A stretch of 64,000 bases of DNA from Flagellimonas profundi (GTDB lineage: Bacteria; Bacteroidota; Bacteroidia; Flavobacteriales; Flavobacteriaceae). Shown piece after piece: positions 52,219 through 61,520 of this stretch. Numbering within the stretch: position 1 is the stretch's first letter; every line of letters starts with the position of its first letter. The DNA is taken from assembly GCF_017313275.1 (NCBI RefSeq), contig NZ_JAFLNM010000002.1, positions 310,001-374,000 on the forward strand, given 5' to 3'. The translations under genes were made by a program, and so were the position numbers. Below the pieces are notes generated by a model, which was not told the origin of the DNA, searched no databases, and saw only the letters and a program-made list of their open reading frames with translations.

Positions 52219-53088
52219 ATGGCTAAGGACAAAAAGAAAAGAAAGGAGATAAAACGAAAGCTACTGCACAAGTACCGCTTGGTTATTCTTAACGAAAGCA
52301 CCTTTGAGGAAAAGATATCCTTTAAGCTCAATAGGTTGAATGTTTTTGTTACCGGAACCATGTTCATCATTGTTTTGATAGGCATTACCACTTTGATCAT
52401 TGCCTTCACCCCATTGCGGGAATACATCCCTGGCTATTCCTCCACAAAATTGAAGAGACAGGCCACGGAACTTACTTACAAAACCGACTCTTTGGTAACA
52501 GTACTTAATTATACCAACCGGTATTTAGACAATGTACGAAAAGTTTTGAGGGGTGATATCGAAAACAACCAGACCAATCGCGATTCGTTGTTCGAACAAT
52601 ATAAGTTGGATCCCGCCTCTGTTGATCTAACCCCAATAAGACAAGATCTTTTATTGAGGGAAGAGGTGGAGCTAGAGGATAAGTACAACCTTTTTGAAAG
52701 GGACGTGGAGAATTTGGGTACGTTGTTCTTCTCGCCGGTCAACGGAACAGTCTCACAGGGGTTCGACCAAAAAACCAAGCACTACGCAGTGGATTTGGTG
52801 GCCCCAAAAGATACGCCCGTAAAATCCATTGCGGACGGAACGGTGCTTTTTGCGGAATGGACCACAGAAACGGGCTATGTGATGATCATAGAACACCAGG
52901 AGGGGATTACTTCTGTATATAAGCACAATGGCTCATTGAGCAAGTCCCAAGGTGATTTGGTCAAAGCGGGTGAAGTGGTTGCCTCCATCGGTAATACAGG
53001 GGAACTCACCACGGGTCCGCACCTTCATTTTGAGCTATGGAGAAAAGGAAAGCCCGTGAATCCCCAGAACTATATTGATTTCAACTAA
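52219..53088 (+). CDS. M23 family metallopeptidase
   Basis: This 289-residue inner-membrane-anchored protein has a basic cytosolic start, a membrane helix (about 37-61; LNVFVTGTMFIIVLIGITTLIIAF) and a coiled coil. A C-terminal LytM/peptidase M23 domain follows (about 170-285). Zinc ligands are seen: His188 and Asp192 in HYAVDLV, and His270 in HLHFEL (His268/His270). Such enzymes cut peptide cross-links in peptidoglycan, or act as regulators when degenerate; this one looks catalytically complete. ATG 52219 is used over TTG 52210. The GH3-family gene starts directly after the stop (TAAATG). Confidence 0.92.
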   Translation: MAKDKKKRKEIKRKLLHKYRLVILNESTFEEKISFKLNRLNVFVTGTMFIIVLIGITTLIIAFTPLREYIPGYSSTKLKRQATELTYKTDSLVTVLNYTNRYLDNVRKVLRGDIENNQTNRDSLFEQYKLDPASVDLTPIRQDLLLREEVELEDKYNLFERDVENLGTLFFSPVNGTVSQGFDQKTKHYAVDLVAPKDTPVKSIADGTVLFAEWTTETGYVMIIEHQEGITSVYKHNGSLSKSQGDLVKAGEVVASIGNTGELTTGPHLHFELWRKGKPVNPQNYIDFN

Positions 53089-54588
53089 ATGTCCCTAAAA
53101 GCATTTGCTGCAAAAATATTTGCCAATCGGATAGCCAAAAAGACCGAGAAATGGGTAAACCAGCCTGTGAAAACCCAACAAAAGGTTTTTAACCATCTGG
53201 TGTCCCAGGGCAAGGGCACTATATTTGGAAAGGATCATCAGTTCGGAACGATTAATTCGCACCAAGATTTTGTGGAGCGCGTTCCTATTCGGGATTACGA
53301 AGAACTGAAAGGATACGTTGAGCAGATCATTGATGGCAAAGCCAATGTGCTTTGGCCAGGCAAACCGATTTATTTTGCGAAGACATCGGGTACCACTTCG
53401 GGAGCCAAATATATTCCCATTACCAAACCATCCATTAAAAATCAGGTAGAAGCATCGCGAAATGCCATTCTTAATTATATCCATGAAACTGGAAATGCTG
53501 ATTTTGTGGATGGCCGAATGATCTTTTTGCAGGGCAGTCCCGAATTGGAAGAAAAGAACGGCATTAAATTGGGGAGGCTCTCTGGAATATCGGCTCATTA
53601 TGTGCCGAATTACCTTCAAAAAAACCGGTTGCCAAGCTGGGAGACCAATTGTATTGAAGATTGGGAAACCAAAGTGGATAAGATTGTTGAGGAAACGGAA
53701 AATGAGAACATGACCGTTATTGCTGGGATTCCATCCTGGGTGCAGATGTATTTTGAAAGACTCAATGCCAAAACGGGTAAAAAGGTTGGGGAGCTTTTTA
53801 AAGAATTTCAATTGTTCATCTACGGAGGAGTGAATTATGAGCCTTACCGGGCCAAGTTTGAAAACTTGATCGGCAGAAAAGTGGATAGCATTGAGCTTTT
53901 CCCCGCCAGTGAAGGCTTTTTTGCCTATCAAAACTCTCAAAAGGAAAAGGGGATGCTTTTACTCTTGGATGCTGGTATATTTTATGAGTTCGTAAAAGCA
54001 GATGAGTTTTTTGATGAAAAACCCAAACGGTTGACCATTGCCGACGTGGAACTGGATGTGGACTATGCCATGGTAATTTCCACCAATGCGGGATTGTGGG
54101 GGTACAATTTAGGGGATACCGTTCGGTTTATTTCCAAAGACCCTTATAAAATTGTAGTGTCTGGAAGAATCAAACACTTTATTTCGGCTTTTGGCGAGCA
54201 TGTAATCGCCAAAGAGGTGGAAGAGGCTTTGCGATTGGCCGTGGAGCAGACGGATGCCTTGGTCAACGAATTCACGGTTGCCCCACAAACAAATCCCGGG
54301 GAGGGAGAGCTTCCCTATCATGAGTGGTTCATCGAGTTTCAGAGAGAACCATCGGACCTGGCTGCATTTTCTCGAATAATGGAAGAGAGCATGAAGAAAC
54401 AGAACAGCTACTATTTTGATTTGATCGATGGACACATTCTTCAGCCACTAAAAATCAGCAGAATTCAACCGAATGGTTTTCAAGATTACATGAGATCCAT
54501 TGGGAAATTGGGCGGGCAGAACAAGGTACAGCGCCTTGCCAACGACCGTAAAGTAGCCGCTGGGCTGCAACCCTTTAAAATTAGTTGA
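53089..54588 (+). CDS. GH3 auxin-responsive promoter family protein
   Basis: This 499-residue protein is related to plant GH3 acyl-adenylate enzymes, which join amino acids to carboxylic acids. The adenylate-forming P-loop is AKTSGTTSGAKYIPIT (about 103-118). LFPASEGFFAYQ, a STNAGLWGYNLGDTVRF stretch and VSGRIKHFISAFGEHVIAKEVEEAL match the conserved GH3 core in order. Bacterial substrates are unknown. Its start touches the stop of the peptidase gene, so the two are co-transcribed. The protein is widespread in Bacteroidota and is not a sign of plant-derived transfer. Confidence 0.92.
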   Translation: MSLKAFAAKIFANRIAKKTEKWVNQPVKTQQKVFNHLVSQGKGTIFGKDHQFGTINSHQDFVERVPIRDYEELKGYVEQIIDGKANVLWPGKPIYFAKTSGTTSGAKYIPITKPSIKNQVEASRNAILNYIHETGNADFVDGRMIFLQGSPELEEKNGIKLGRLSGISAHYVPNYLQKNRLPSWETNCIEDWETKVDKIVEETENENMTVIAGIPSWVQMYFERLNAKTGKKVGELFKEFQLFIYGGVNYEPYRAKFENLIGRKVDSIELFPASEGFFAYQNSQKEKGMLLLLDAGIFYEFVKADEFFDEKPKRLTIADVELDVDYAMVISTNAGLWGYNLGDTVRFISKDPYKIVVSGRIKHFISAFGEHVIAKEVEEALRLAVEQTDALVNEFTVAPQTNPGEGELPYHEWFIEFQREPSDLAAFSRIMEESMKKQNSYYFDLIDGHILQPLKISRIQPNGFQDYMRSIGKLGGQNKVQRLANDRKVAAGLQPFKIS

Positions 54589-54621
54589 CATAGAACAGCT
54601 TCATTTTCATAGGAATTCACT

Positions 54622-54629
54622 TATTTTTG
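54622..54629 (+). promoter_or_regulatory. Candidate -7 box of the DUF6909-like gene
   Basis: TATTTTTG is an exact TANNTTTG match 9 nt before the ATG at 54639; no clear -33 TTG. Confidence 0.4.
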
Positions 54630-54638
54630 CCAGAAGAT

Positions 54639-56327
54639 ATGATGGCAACAGAAGTAAAACAGACAACTAGGGCACAGGAGTCCACCAATGCGATAGAGCG
54701 TTTGTACATTACCATGCGGCATCTGCTCAACCGTGGATTCTACAAGCCGTCCGGCGTTTCCGGAAATGCGCTTCGCAGCGCTCTGCTATTGCTCAGGCCC
54801 GAAATTTATGGCACCATTGCCGAAGACAAGGCAGAACTCAACGGATTGATTTATGTACTGGAACGATTACCGGAAGGTATAGAGGAGTGCCGTTTTATCA
54901 ATCTGACTTCAGATGAAGGTTTTGCCAAATCGCATTTGAAGGCCATTGTTCCACCAAAGCGTAGAAGAAATTGCTACCGCATCGACGACGAGCAGATGAA
55001 CATCGAAATCACTCGGGGAAGGAGCGATATTTATGATATTTTGACCCACCTAACGTTTTTGTTTGTTGAATCCGACAAAATTTGCAGAAGGGTATTGGTG
55101 GATAACGGCAATGCCACCATTCGGGATTGGGACAAGCTTACCGAATTTGTACTTTCCGAAGAAAAGGACAACGAAGAAAGGGAGGTGGCCCTGATACATT
55201 GCGCCAATATATTGGGCAGGACTTTTGATGAGGTCGTGGAAATTGAAAACAAATTAAAGACCTCCGAGGACCCTGACCGTTTTTTAAATGTGATTTATTG
55301 GTTGGGCAAACTTGCCATTGAGGAAGAAACCACAGGCAACAAAAGAACTATAACGTTTAGTCCATTATTGCGAGAGCGTTTGGGGCACCACATACATGGA
55401 GAAAAGTGGGCGAATAAAATTAAGAGCACCTTACAACAACACAATTTGATGCATAGACCGCTTCATATTATAAGCGCCAATATGCACAGTGTGATGAATT
55501 CCCTTTTTGCCAAAAAAGCCTTGTCAAAAGAATTTCCCGATAGTGAATCTTTGGACATTTATGAAGCTTTGGGCTCCGAGAAGCATAAAGCACTCAACAA
55601 AAAGGTAAAAAGCCATGCTGAAAAGAACGGCATGATTTTTTTGGACGATGAATCCGGAGCCAATATCGATGTTCAAATATTTGATACCGCCAAGTTTGGA
55701 AAAGAAAGCTGTTGTTATAAGTTGCCAGAGGATATTTCGGAGGAAGAAAAACCCGTTATATTTGTGATGGACTATGCCTTTGGAGAACAGGCTTATGAGA
55801 CGATAGACGAGCTGTTGAAGCCTATGGAAGAAGGCGATAAAAAAACTTTTCTTAATGTTGATTCGGTTTCCATTATGGGAAAAGCGGGCATTTTGGAAGG
55901 CGGCAAGGGTGATTTGATGATTCCATCGGCCCATATTTTTGAGGGAACAGCGGACAATTACCCCTTTAAAAATGAGCTTAACGGTTCAGATTTTGAAGGA
56001 TATGGTCTAAAAGTAATGGAGGGCACCATGGTTACCGTATTGGGAACATCGTTGCAGAATAGGGACATCCTTCAGTTTTTCCACGAATCCACCTGGAATG
56101 TTATAGGTTTGGAAATGGAAGGGGTACACTATCAGAAAGCAATACAGTCGGCCTCTCAAATTCGAAAAAGCATTAAAAAAGATGTGAAGGTGCGATACGC
56201 ATATTACGCATCGGACAATCCCTTGGAAACTGGAAGCACTTTAGCTTCTGGCGGATTGGGAACAACAGGGGTAAAACCCACATATTTGATAACGGACAGG
56301 ATTTTAAAACAAATATTCAATTCATAG
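54639..56327 (+). CDS. DUF6909-like protein with nucleoside-phosphorylase-like C-terminal half
   Basis: I recognise this 562-residue soluble protein only as a conserved Bacteroidota family (probably DUF6909). The N-terminal part (about 15-260) is helical, with SGNALRSALLLLRPEIYGTI and a basic PPKRRRNCYRIDDEQ. The C-terminal half resembles the PNP/UDP phosphorylase fold. Residues 413-428 read MGKAGILEGGKGDLMIP, like the G-x-x-G-x-L...GD-x-V-x-P segment, and 492-495 read EMEG, like the V/L-E-M-E-G ribose-contact motif, followed by a YYASDNP that could take the S-D position. This is motif similarity read by eye. ATG 54639 is used; a TTG start 4 codons upstream is possible. Confidence 0.75.
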   Translation: MMATEVKQTTRAQESTNAIERLYITMRHLLNRGFYKPSGVSGNALRSALLLLRPEIYGTIAEDKAELNGLIYVLERLPEGIEECRFINLTSDEGFAKSHLKAIVPPKRRRNCYRIDDEQMNIEITRGRSDIYDILTHLTFLFVESDKICRRVLVDNGNATIRDWDKLTEFVLSEEKDNEEREVALIHCANILGRTFDEVVEIENKLKTSEDPDRFLNVIYWLGKLAIEEETTGNKRTITFSPLLRERLGHHIHGEKWANKIKSTLQQHNLMHRPLHIISANMHSVMNSLFAKKALSKEFPDSESLDIYEALGSEKHKALNKKVKSHAEKNGMIFLDDESGANIDVQIFDTAKFGKESCCYKLPEDISEEEKPVIFVMDYAFGEQAYETIDELLKPMEEGDKKTFLNVDSVSIMGKAGILEGGKGDLMIPSAHIFEGTADNYPFKNELNGSDFEGYGLKVMEGTMVTVLGTSLQNRDILQFFHESTWNVIGLEMEGVHYQKAIQSASQIRKSIKKDVKVRYAYYASDNPLETGSTLASGGLGTTGVKPTYLITDRILKQIFNS

Positions 56328-56329
56328 GT

Positions 56330-57379
56330 ATGGCAGACCAACCAGTAAATCAGAACAGTTCAGGCGAAATAGACTTGGGACAATTGTTCCAGATGATCGG
56401 CAGGGGCTTTCAAAGGTTCTTTAATTTCATCGGCAGCATTTTTAAGGGCATTTTCCATATAGTTATGCTGTTTCTGTTGTTTGTTCAAAAGAACATCATA
56501 GTTATTGCTGCAGCTATCATAATTGGCGGAATCGGAGGCTTTATTTTGGATAAAGTCCTACCCGAAAAATATATCTCCCGAATGGTGGTGGAACCAAACT
56601 TCAATAGCGTTCAGCAACTATACAACAATATTGCCTTTTACAACGATTTGGCCGAAGCACAAGATTCTGTTTCTCTAGCTACGGCTCTAAATATAACAGA
56701 ACATGAAGCAGCCAGCATTGAAGAAATTTTCGCGGATTCCTATTCAGATGAAAATCAGAAAATAAAGCTTTTTGATCAGTTTATTCGTGGTTTGGACACC
56801 ACTACCGTTAAAGCCATCGATTATGAGAACTACTTGAACAATTTTAACTCCATGGATGCTAGGTTTCATCAAATATCCATGATCAGTACTGACAATAGAG
56901 TAGCTAAAAAAGCGCAACCGGCCATTATTAACTCGATTTCGGTCAATGAATACTTCAAGCTTCAAAAAAGAATCAATGATGAAAACTTGGACCTTCAGGA
57001 TACCATTTATAGGAAACAATTGGAAGAGCTTGATTCTTTACAAAGCCTGTACAGAACTGTATTGGTAAAAGAAGCGGATAAACCCATGCAGGGTACCAGC
57101 ATTAATATGGCAGAAACTGGCGAATCAAGAAGTAGGGAGCTTGCTTTGGTACAGGAGAAAGATGTTTTGAAAGAAAAATTGGTAGAATTAAACCAGGAAC
57201 GTGCCAATAAATCGACCATCATCAACGTAATAAGTGATTTCCCCACAAGAGGTGTGGAACAGAAGGGAATTTTGAGCAGCTACAAGTTTAAGCTTCCATT
57301 GGCGCTGTTAGCTTTGGTGTTTGGTGTATTGGCGTTGTTGGAACTTAATAGGTATTTGAAAGCCTATAACCAAAAATAA
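56330..57379 (+). CDS. Wzz-like chain-length/polysaccharide co-polymerase-type protein
   Basis: This 349-residue inner-membrane protein has an amphipathic N terminus, a first membrane pass (about 40-77, possibly two helices) and an extracytoplasmic helical region with a coiled coil (DTIYRKQLEELDSLQSL; LVQEKDVLKEKLVELNQE). A final membrane helix lies near the end (about 322-341). This is the layout of Wzz/PCP proteins, although the Wzz sequence motif is weak (PEKYISRMVVEPNF looks right). It starts 2 nt after the DUF6909-like gene and precedes the rhamnose genes, which supports a role in surface-polysaccharide assembly. Confidence 0.7.
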   Translation: MADQPVNQNSSGEIDLGQLFQMIGRGFQRFFNFIGSIFKGIFHIVMLFLLFVQKNIIVIAAAIIIGGIGGFILDKVLPEKYISRMVVEPNFNSVQQLYNNIAFYNDLAEAQDSVSLATALNITEHEAASIEEIFADSYSDENQKIKLFDQFIRGLDTTTVKAIDYENYLNNFNSMDARFHQISMISTDNRVAKKAQPAIINSISVNEYFKLQKRINDENLDLQDTIYRKQLEELDSLQSLYRTVLVKEADKPMQGTSINMAETGESRSRELALVQEKDVLKEKLVELNQERANKSTIINVISDFPTRGVEQKGILSSYKFKLPLALLALVFGVLALLELNRYLKAYNQK

Positions 57380-57414
57380 ACAGGCAGAGGATTACCAAAG
57401 TAAAAAAGAATGTA

Positions 57415-58191
57415 ATGAGGAGAATCTTGGTAACTGGTGCTGGGGGCCAATTGGGAAAAACATTGAAGGATTGTTCCATTGATTTTAAAGGAGCTATTTT
57501 TGACTTTAAAACCTCAAAGGAACTCGACATCACTATTCCTGAAAAAATTAAGCAGACCTTAAAAACGGGCAATTATGATTACTGCGTCAACTGTGCCGCA
57601 TATACCAATGTTGAACAGGCAGAAAAGACCCCTATTGAAGCCTATAAGGTAAACGCCGAAGCTGTAAATCACTTGGCTAAGGCATGTAAAAATCATGATG
57701 TTTCCTTGGTTCATATATCAACGGACTATGTTTTTGACGGGACCAAAAATAATCCCTATACAGTTGATGATTTAACCAATCCGATTAATGAATATGGAAA
57801 ATCTAAATTAAAGGGTGAGGAATATATTCGTGAAATATTACCCAACCATTTTATTATTCGCACATCTTGGCTTTATAGTAAAAAGTATGGGCATAATTTT
57901 TATCGTACTATTCTAGCAAAAGCAGAACAAGGTGCAGAGTTAAGGATTACTGATGAACAGGTTGGGTGTCCTACGGATACCGAAACATTGGCAAAGTTCA
58001 TTCTTGATGAGGTAATTTGTGGTCATAAACCCTATGGCACATATCATATTACAGATGGAAAACCAATGTCGTGGTATGAATTTGCAGAGTATATCCTCGA
58101 TGAAAATGGGCTTAAGGGAAAGACCAAACTGGTTTTGGATAGGAATTATCGTACATTCGCAAAAAGGCCTAAAAACAGCATATTAATTTAA
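57415..58191 (+). CDS. rfbD: dTDP-4-dehydrorhamnose reductase (short C terminus)
   Basis: This 258-residue short-chain dehydrogenase makes dTDP-L-rhamnose in the last step of the pathway. The NAD(P)-binding loop is TGAGGQLG, followed by CAAYTNVEQAE, HISTDYVFDG and the YGKSK catalytic pair (Y-x3-K). RTSWLYSKKYGHNF and QVGCPTDTETLA are family signatures. The protein stops right after RPKNSILI, about 25-30 residues before the usual RmlD end, so the terminal helix is missing. I saw no frameshift that would restore it. It is first of the rml set in order D-B-A-C. Confidence 0.9.
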   Translation: MRRILVTGAGGQLGKTLKDCSIDFKGAIFDFKTSKELDITIPEKIKQTLKTGNYDYCVNCAAYTNVEQAEKTPIEAYKVNAEAVNHLAKACKNHDVSLVHISTDYVFDGTKNNPYTVDDLTNPINEYGKSKLKGEEYIREILPNHFIIRTSWLYSKKYGHNFYRTILAKAEQGAELRITDEQVGCPTDTETLAKFILDEVICGHKPYGTYHITDGKPMSWYEFAEYILDENGLKGKTKLVLDRNYRTFAKRPKNSILI

Positions 58192-58213
58192 CCAAAAACA
58201 CTTTTAAAACTTA

Positions 58214-59272
58214 ATGGGAAAAGGCAACCAAAAAAACATCTTGATCACTGGAGGCGCCGGGTTTATAGGTTCTCACGTGGTAAGGCGTTTTGTTGAGAAC
58301 TATCAAGACTACCACATTTTCAATCTTGATGCCCTAACGTATGCGGGTAACCTAGAGAATCTTAAGGATATTGAACACCATAACAATTATACATTTATAA
58401 AAGGAGATATAACAAATGACGATTTTCTGACCAACCTTTTTTCAGAAAATGAATTTGATGGTGTTATTCATTTAGCAGCAGAGTCTCATGTGGATCGGTC
58501 TATTTCCGACCCTTTATCATTTGTAAAGACCAATGTTTTGGGAACAGTGAATCTGTTGAACCAATCGGTTAAAATGGCAAAAAAGAATCCTGATTTCCGT
58601 TTTTACCATGTAAGTACTGATGAGGTGTATGGAGCACTGGGGGATACTGGATTTTTTACCGAGTCCACACCATATAGTCCTAATTCTCCTTATTCTGCAT
58701 CCAAGGCAAGTTCAGATCACTTTGTGAGGGCTTATGGCGAAACTTACGGACTCCCTTTTGTGGTCTCCAATTGCTCCAATAATTATGGGCCAAATCACTT
58801 TCCCGAAAAATTGATACCTCTTTTTATAAACAATATCATCAACAATAAACCATTGCCCGTTTATGGTGATGGGAATTACACCAGGGATTGGTTGTATGTA
58901 AAAGACCATGCAAGGGCCATTGATTTGGTTTTTCATGAAGGAATCAATGGAGAAACTTATAACATAGGTGGTTTTAATGAGTGGAAAAACATTGATTTAG
59001 TCAGGTTGCTGTGCAAGTTAATGGATAAAAAGCTTGGAAGAAAAGAAGGCGCTTCCGAAGAACTGATCGCTTTTGTGAAGGACCGTCCTGGTCACGACCT
59101 CCGTTATGCCATCGATGCCACCAAAATAAACAAGGAATTGGGTTGGAGCCCATCCGTAACATTTGAACAAGGACTTGAACTGACCATTGAATGGTATTTT
59201 GAGAATAAGGAATGGTTGGAACATGTCACATCTGGCGATTACAAAGAATACTACAAAAAACAATATCAATAA
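58214..59272 (+). CDS. rfbB: dTDP-glucose 4,6-dehydratase
   Basis: This 352-residue extended short-chain dehydrogenase converts dTDP-glucose to dTDP-4-keto-6-deoxyglucose, using bound NAD. The Rossmann loop is [10 protein letters not shown]. The RmlB signatures [35 protein letters not shown] (Y-x3-K) and [19 protein letters not shown] are all present. Length is normal. It follows rfbD by 22 nt and precedes rfbA by 13 nt, within one operon. Confidence 0.97.
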   Translation: MGKGNQKNILITGGAGFIGSHVVRRFVENYQDYHIFNLDALTYAGNLENLKDIEHHNNYTFIKGDITNDDFLTNLFSENEFDGVIHLAAESHVDRSISDPLSFVKTNVLGTVNLLNQSVKMAKKNPDFRFYHVSTDEVYGALGDTGFFTESTPYSPNSPYSASKASSDHFVRAYGETYGLPFVVSNCSNNYGPNHFPEKLIPLFINNIINNKPLPVYGDGNYTRDWLYVKDHARAIDLVFHEGINGETYNIGGFNEWKNIDLVRLLCKLMDKKLGRKEGASEELIAFVKDRPGHDLRYAIDATKINKELGWSPSVTFEQGLELTIEWYFENKEWLEHVTSGDYKEYYKKQYQ

Positions 59273-59285
59273 AGTTAATAGCAAG

Positions 59286-60155
59286 ATGAAAGGAATTATA
59301 TTGGCCGGAGGGTCAGGCACTAGATTGCACCCATTAACACTTTCTGTGAGCAAGCAACTGATGCCTATTTACGACAAGCCAATGATTTACTATCCATTGT
59401 CTACTTTAATGTATGCTGGGATAAAAGAGATTCTTATAATTTCCACACCAAAAGACTTGCCTCTTTTCAAGGAACTTTTGGGAGACGGGGAGAAATATGG
59501 ATGTTCTTTTGAATATGCAGTGCAAGAGGCGCCCAATGGGCTTGCGGAAGCATTTATCATAGGAGAGGAATTCATCGGTAAAGACAAGGTGGCCCTTATA
59601 CTTGGCGACAATATATTTTATGGTACCGGGTTATCAAAATTGCTGCAAGCAAACAATGATCCACATGGAGGGATTATTTATGCTTATAGAGTTCATGATC
59701 CGGAACGTTATGGTGTCGTAGAATTTGATGAGGATGGAAGGGCAATTAGTATAGAAGAAAAACCTACCAACCCGAAATCCAATTATGCAGTTCCAGGAAT
59801 ATATTTTTATGACAATCAAGTTGTTTCCATTGCAAAGAGCATAAAGCCAAGTCCTCGTGGAGAATTGGAGATTACAGATGTTAACAAAGAGTATTTGAAT
59901 CAAGGAAAGCTGAGTGTAAGCATCTTGGATAGGGGAACAGCTTGGTTGGACACCGGAACATTTCAATCGTTGATGCAGGCGTCTCAATTTGTTGAGGTCA
60001 TAGAAGAGCGTCAAGGTTTAAAGATAGGCGCCATTGAGGCCGCGGCATACGAAATGGGCTTTATTGACAAAAATCAATTTAAAGCATTGGCAGAACCACT
60101 AATGAAAAGTGGCTATGGGAAAAACCTATTGGGAATTTTGAATAAAGGTATTTGA
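59286..60155 (+). CDS. rfbA: Glucose-1-phosphate thymidylyltransferase
   Basis: This 289-residue enzyme forms dTDP-glucose from dTTP and glucose 1-phosphate, the committed step to dTDP-rhamnose. The nucleotidyltransferase start [14 protein letters not shown] and [23 protein letters not shown], then [27 protein letters not shown] and GTAWLDTGT, identify the long-form RmlA. ATG 59286 sits at the enzyme's usual N terminus; the longer frame that begins inside rfbB is not used. Its stop overlaps the start of rfbC by one base (TGATG). Confidence 0.97.
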   Translation: MKGIILAGGSGTRLHPLTLSVSKQLMPIYDKPMIYYPLSTLMYAGIKEILIISTPKDLPLFKELLGDGEKYGCSFEYAVQEAPNGLAEAFIIGEEFIGKDKVALILGDNIFYGTGLSKLLQANNDPHGGIIYAYRVHDPERYGVVEFDEDGRAISIEEKPTNPKSNYAVPGIYFYDNQVVSIAKSIKPSPRGELEITDVNKEYLNQGKLSVSILDRGTAWLDTGTFQSLMQASQFVEVIEERQGLKIGAIEAAAYEMGFIDKNQFKALAEPLMKSGYGKNLLGILNKGI

Positions 60156-60700
60156 TGAAGGTAACTGAAACCAAACTAAAAGGTTGTTTTATCCTTGAGC
60201 CCAAAGTTTTTGAAGATGACCGAGGGTATTTTTTTGAGAGCTTTAATCACAAAACCTTTTGTGAAGCAATAGGGCAAGAGGTGGATTTTGTACAGGACAA
60301 TCAATCCTATTCAACAAAAGGCGTTTTAAGGGGGCTACATTTTCAACATGGAGAGCATGCCCAAGCAAAACTGGTTCGTGTGCTCGAAGGACGAGTGTTG
60401 GACGTTGCAGTCGATTTGAGGAAAGACTCACCTTCTTATGGAGAGCATGTATCGGTAGAGCTCACGGCAGATAATAAAAAACAATTGTTTATTCCTAGAG
60501 GGTTTGCCCATGGATTTGTCGTTTTAAGTGAAACTGCCCATTTCTTTTATAAATGTGATAATTATTACAATAAAGAATCGGAAGGCGGTATAAAATACAA
60601 TGACACACATTTAAATATTGACTGGAAAATTTCTCCGGAAGACATGTTGGTATCCGAAAAAGATAAAGAATTGCCAAAACATTTTAATCCATTAACTTAA
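60155..60700 (+). CDS. rfbC: dTDP-4-dehydrorhamnose 3,5-epimerase
   Basis: This 181-residue cupin-fold epimerase acts at C3 and C5 of dTDP-4-keto-6-deoxyglucose. Signatures are GCFILEPKVFEDDRGYFFESF, VQDNQSYSTKGVLRGLHFQ (catalytic His in RGLHFQ), VRVLEGRVLDVAVDLRKDSPSYG, and FIPRGFAHGFVVLSE. ATG 60155 overlaps the rfbA stop by one base. It completes the dTDP-L-rhamnose set; cysQ follows after 10 nt. Confidence 0.96.
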   Translation: MKVTETKLKGCFILEPKVFEDDRGYFFESFNHKTFCEAIGQEVDFVQDNQSYSTKGVLRGLHFQHGEHAQAKLVRVLEGRVLDVAVDLRKDSPSYGEHVSVELTADNKKQLFIPRGFAHGFVVLSETAHFFYKCDNYYNKESEGGIKYNDTHLNIDWKISPEDMLVSEKDKELPKHFNPLT

Positions 60701-60710
60701 AAAATAGTAA

Positions 60711-61520
60711 TTGATCTCAACAGAATTAAACCATCAACTTACTCGTGCCATTAAAGCATCCATAGATGCTGGCAAGGCAATCATGAAAATATATAACTCA
60801 GCTGATTTTGGGACAGAGTTTAAAAAGGATGATTCCCCACTGACGCAAGCGGATTTGGAATCCAATAGGGTAATTATGTCCTATTTAACCAAAACAAGCA
60901 TTCCGATTATTAGTGAGGAGAACAAAAACCTTGATTATAGCGCTAGGAAAAATTGGGATGTTTGTTGGATGGTGGACCCATTGGATGGCACAAAGGAATT
61001 CATAAAAAGAAACGGCGAGTTCACGGTCAATATAGCACTAATTAAAAATGGAACTCCAATTATAGGTGTTATTTATGTTCCTGAGACCCAAGAGCTCTAC
61101 TATGCCAATGTTGAGGAGGGAAAATCGTTTAAAATAGCTGTGAGTGATGTTAAGGAATTACCTGAAAACCTTTTTGATAAAGGAAATCAGTTGCTCCCTG
61201 CAGAAAAAAGTGGCTCAACAACCAAGGTCGTTGGCAGTAGATCTCACATGAACGAACAGACTGAACAGTTTATAGAAGAACTAAAAAACAAAGGAAAAAA
61301 TATTGAGATAGTCTCCAAAGGAAGTTCCTTGAAATTTTGTATTGTCGCAGAAGGAAAAGCAGACATTTACCCCCGGGTGGCACCAACAATGGAATGGGAT
61401 ACCGCAGCAGGACATGCCATATGCACAGCGATGGGATTAAAAGTGACCAACTGGGAAACAGGTGAAGATTTGACATACAACAAGGAAAACCTTTTGAACC
61501 CCTTTTTCTTAGTAAAATAA
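60711..61520 (+). CDS. cysQ: 3'(2'),5'-bisphosphate nucleotidase (PAP phosphatase)
   Basis: This 269-residue phosphatase of the inositol-monophosphatase superfamily removes the 3' phosphate of PAP, the by-product of PAPS-dependent sulfation or reduction. Metal-site motifs are ISEEN (about 64-69), DPLDGTKEF (89-97) and EWDTAAGHAI near the C terminus. A TAA codon lies in frame directly before TTG 60711, and the first ATG is 24 codons inside the fold, so TTG must be the start. The next gene begins directly after the stop. Position beside cysC supports a role in PAPS turnover. Confidence 0.93.
   Translation: MISTELNHQLTRAIKASIDAGKAIMKIYNSADFGTEFKKDDSPLTQADLESNRVIMSYLTKTSIPIISEENKNLDYSARKNWDVCWMVDPLDGTKEFIKRNGEFTVNIALIKNGTPIIGVIYVPETQELYYANVEEGKSFKIAVSDVKELPENLFDKGNQLLPAEKSGSTTKVVGSRSHMNEQTEQFIEELKNKGKNIEIVSKGSSLKFCIVAEGKADIYPRVAPTMEWDTAAGHAICTAMGLKVTNWETGEDLTYNKENLLNPFFLVK

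Noticed and set aside
53089..54588. GH3-family gene as a plant-derived transfer
   Set aside because: Bacterial GH3 homologues are common in Bacteroidota, the gene is tightly coupled to the peptidase gene, and base use matches its neighbours.
59187..59285. rfbA start 33 codons further upstream
   Set aside because: That region is the 3' end of rfbB in another frame, and the enzyme's conserved N terminus begins at ATG 59286.
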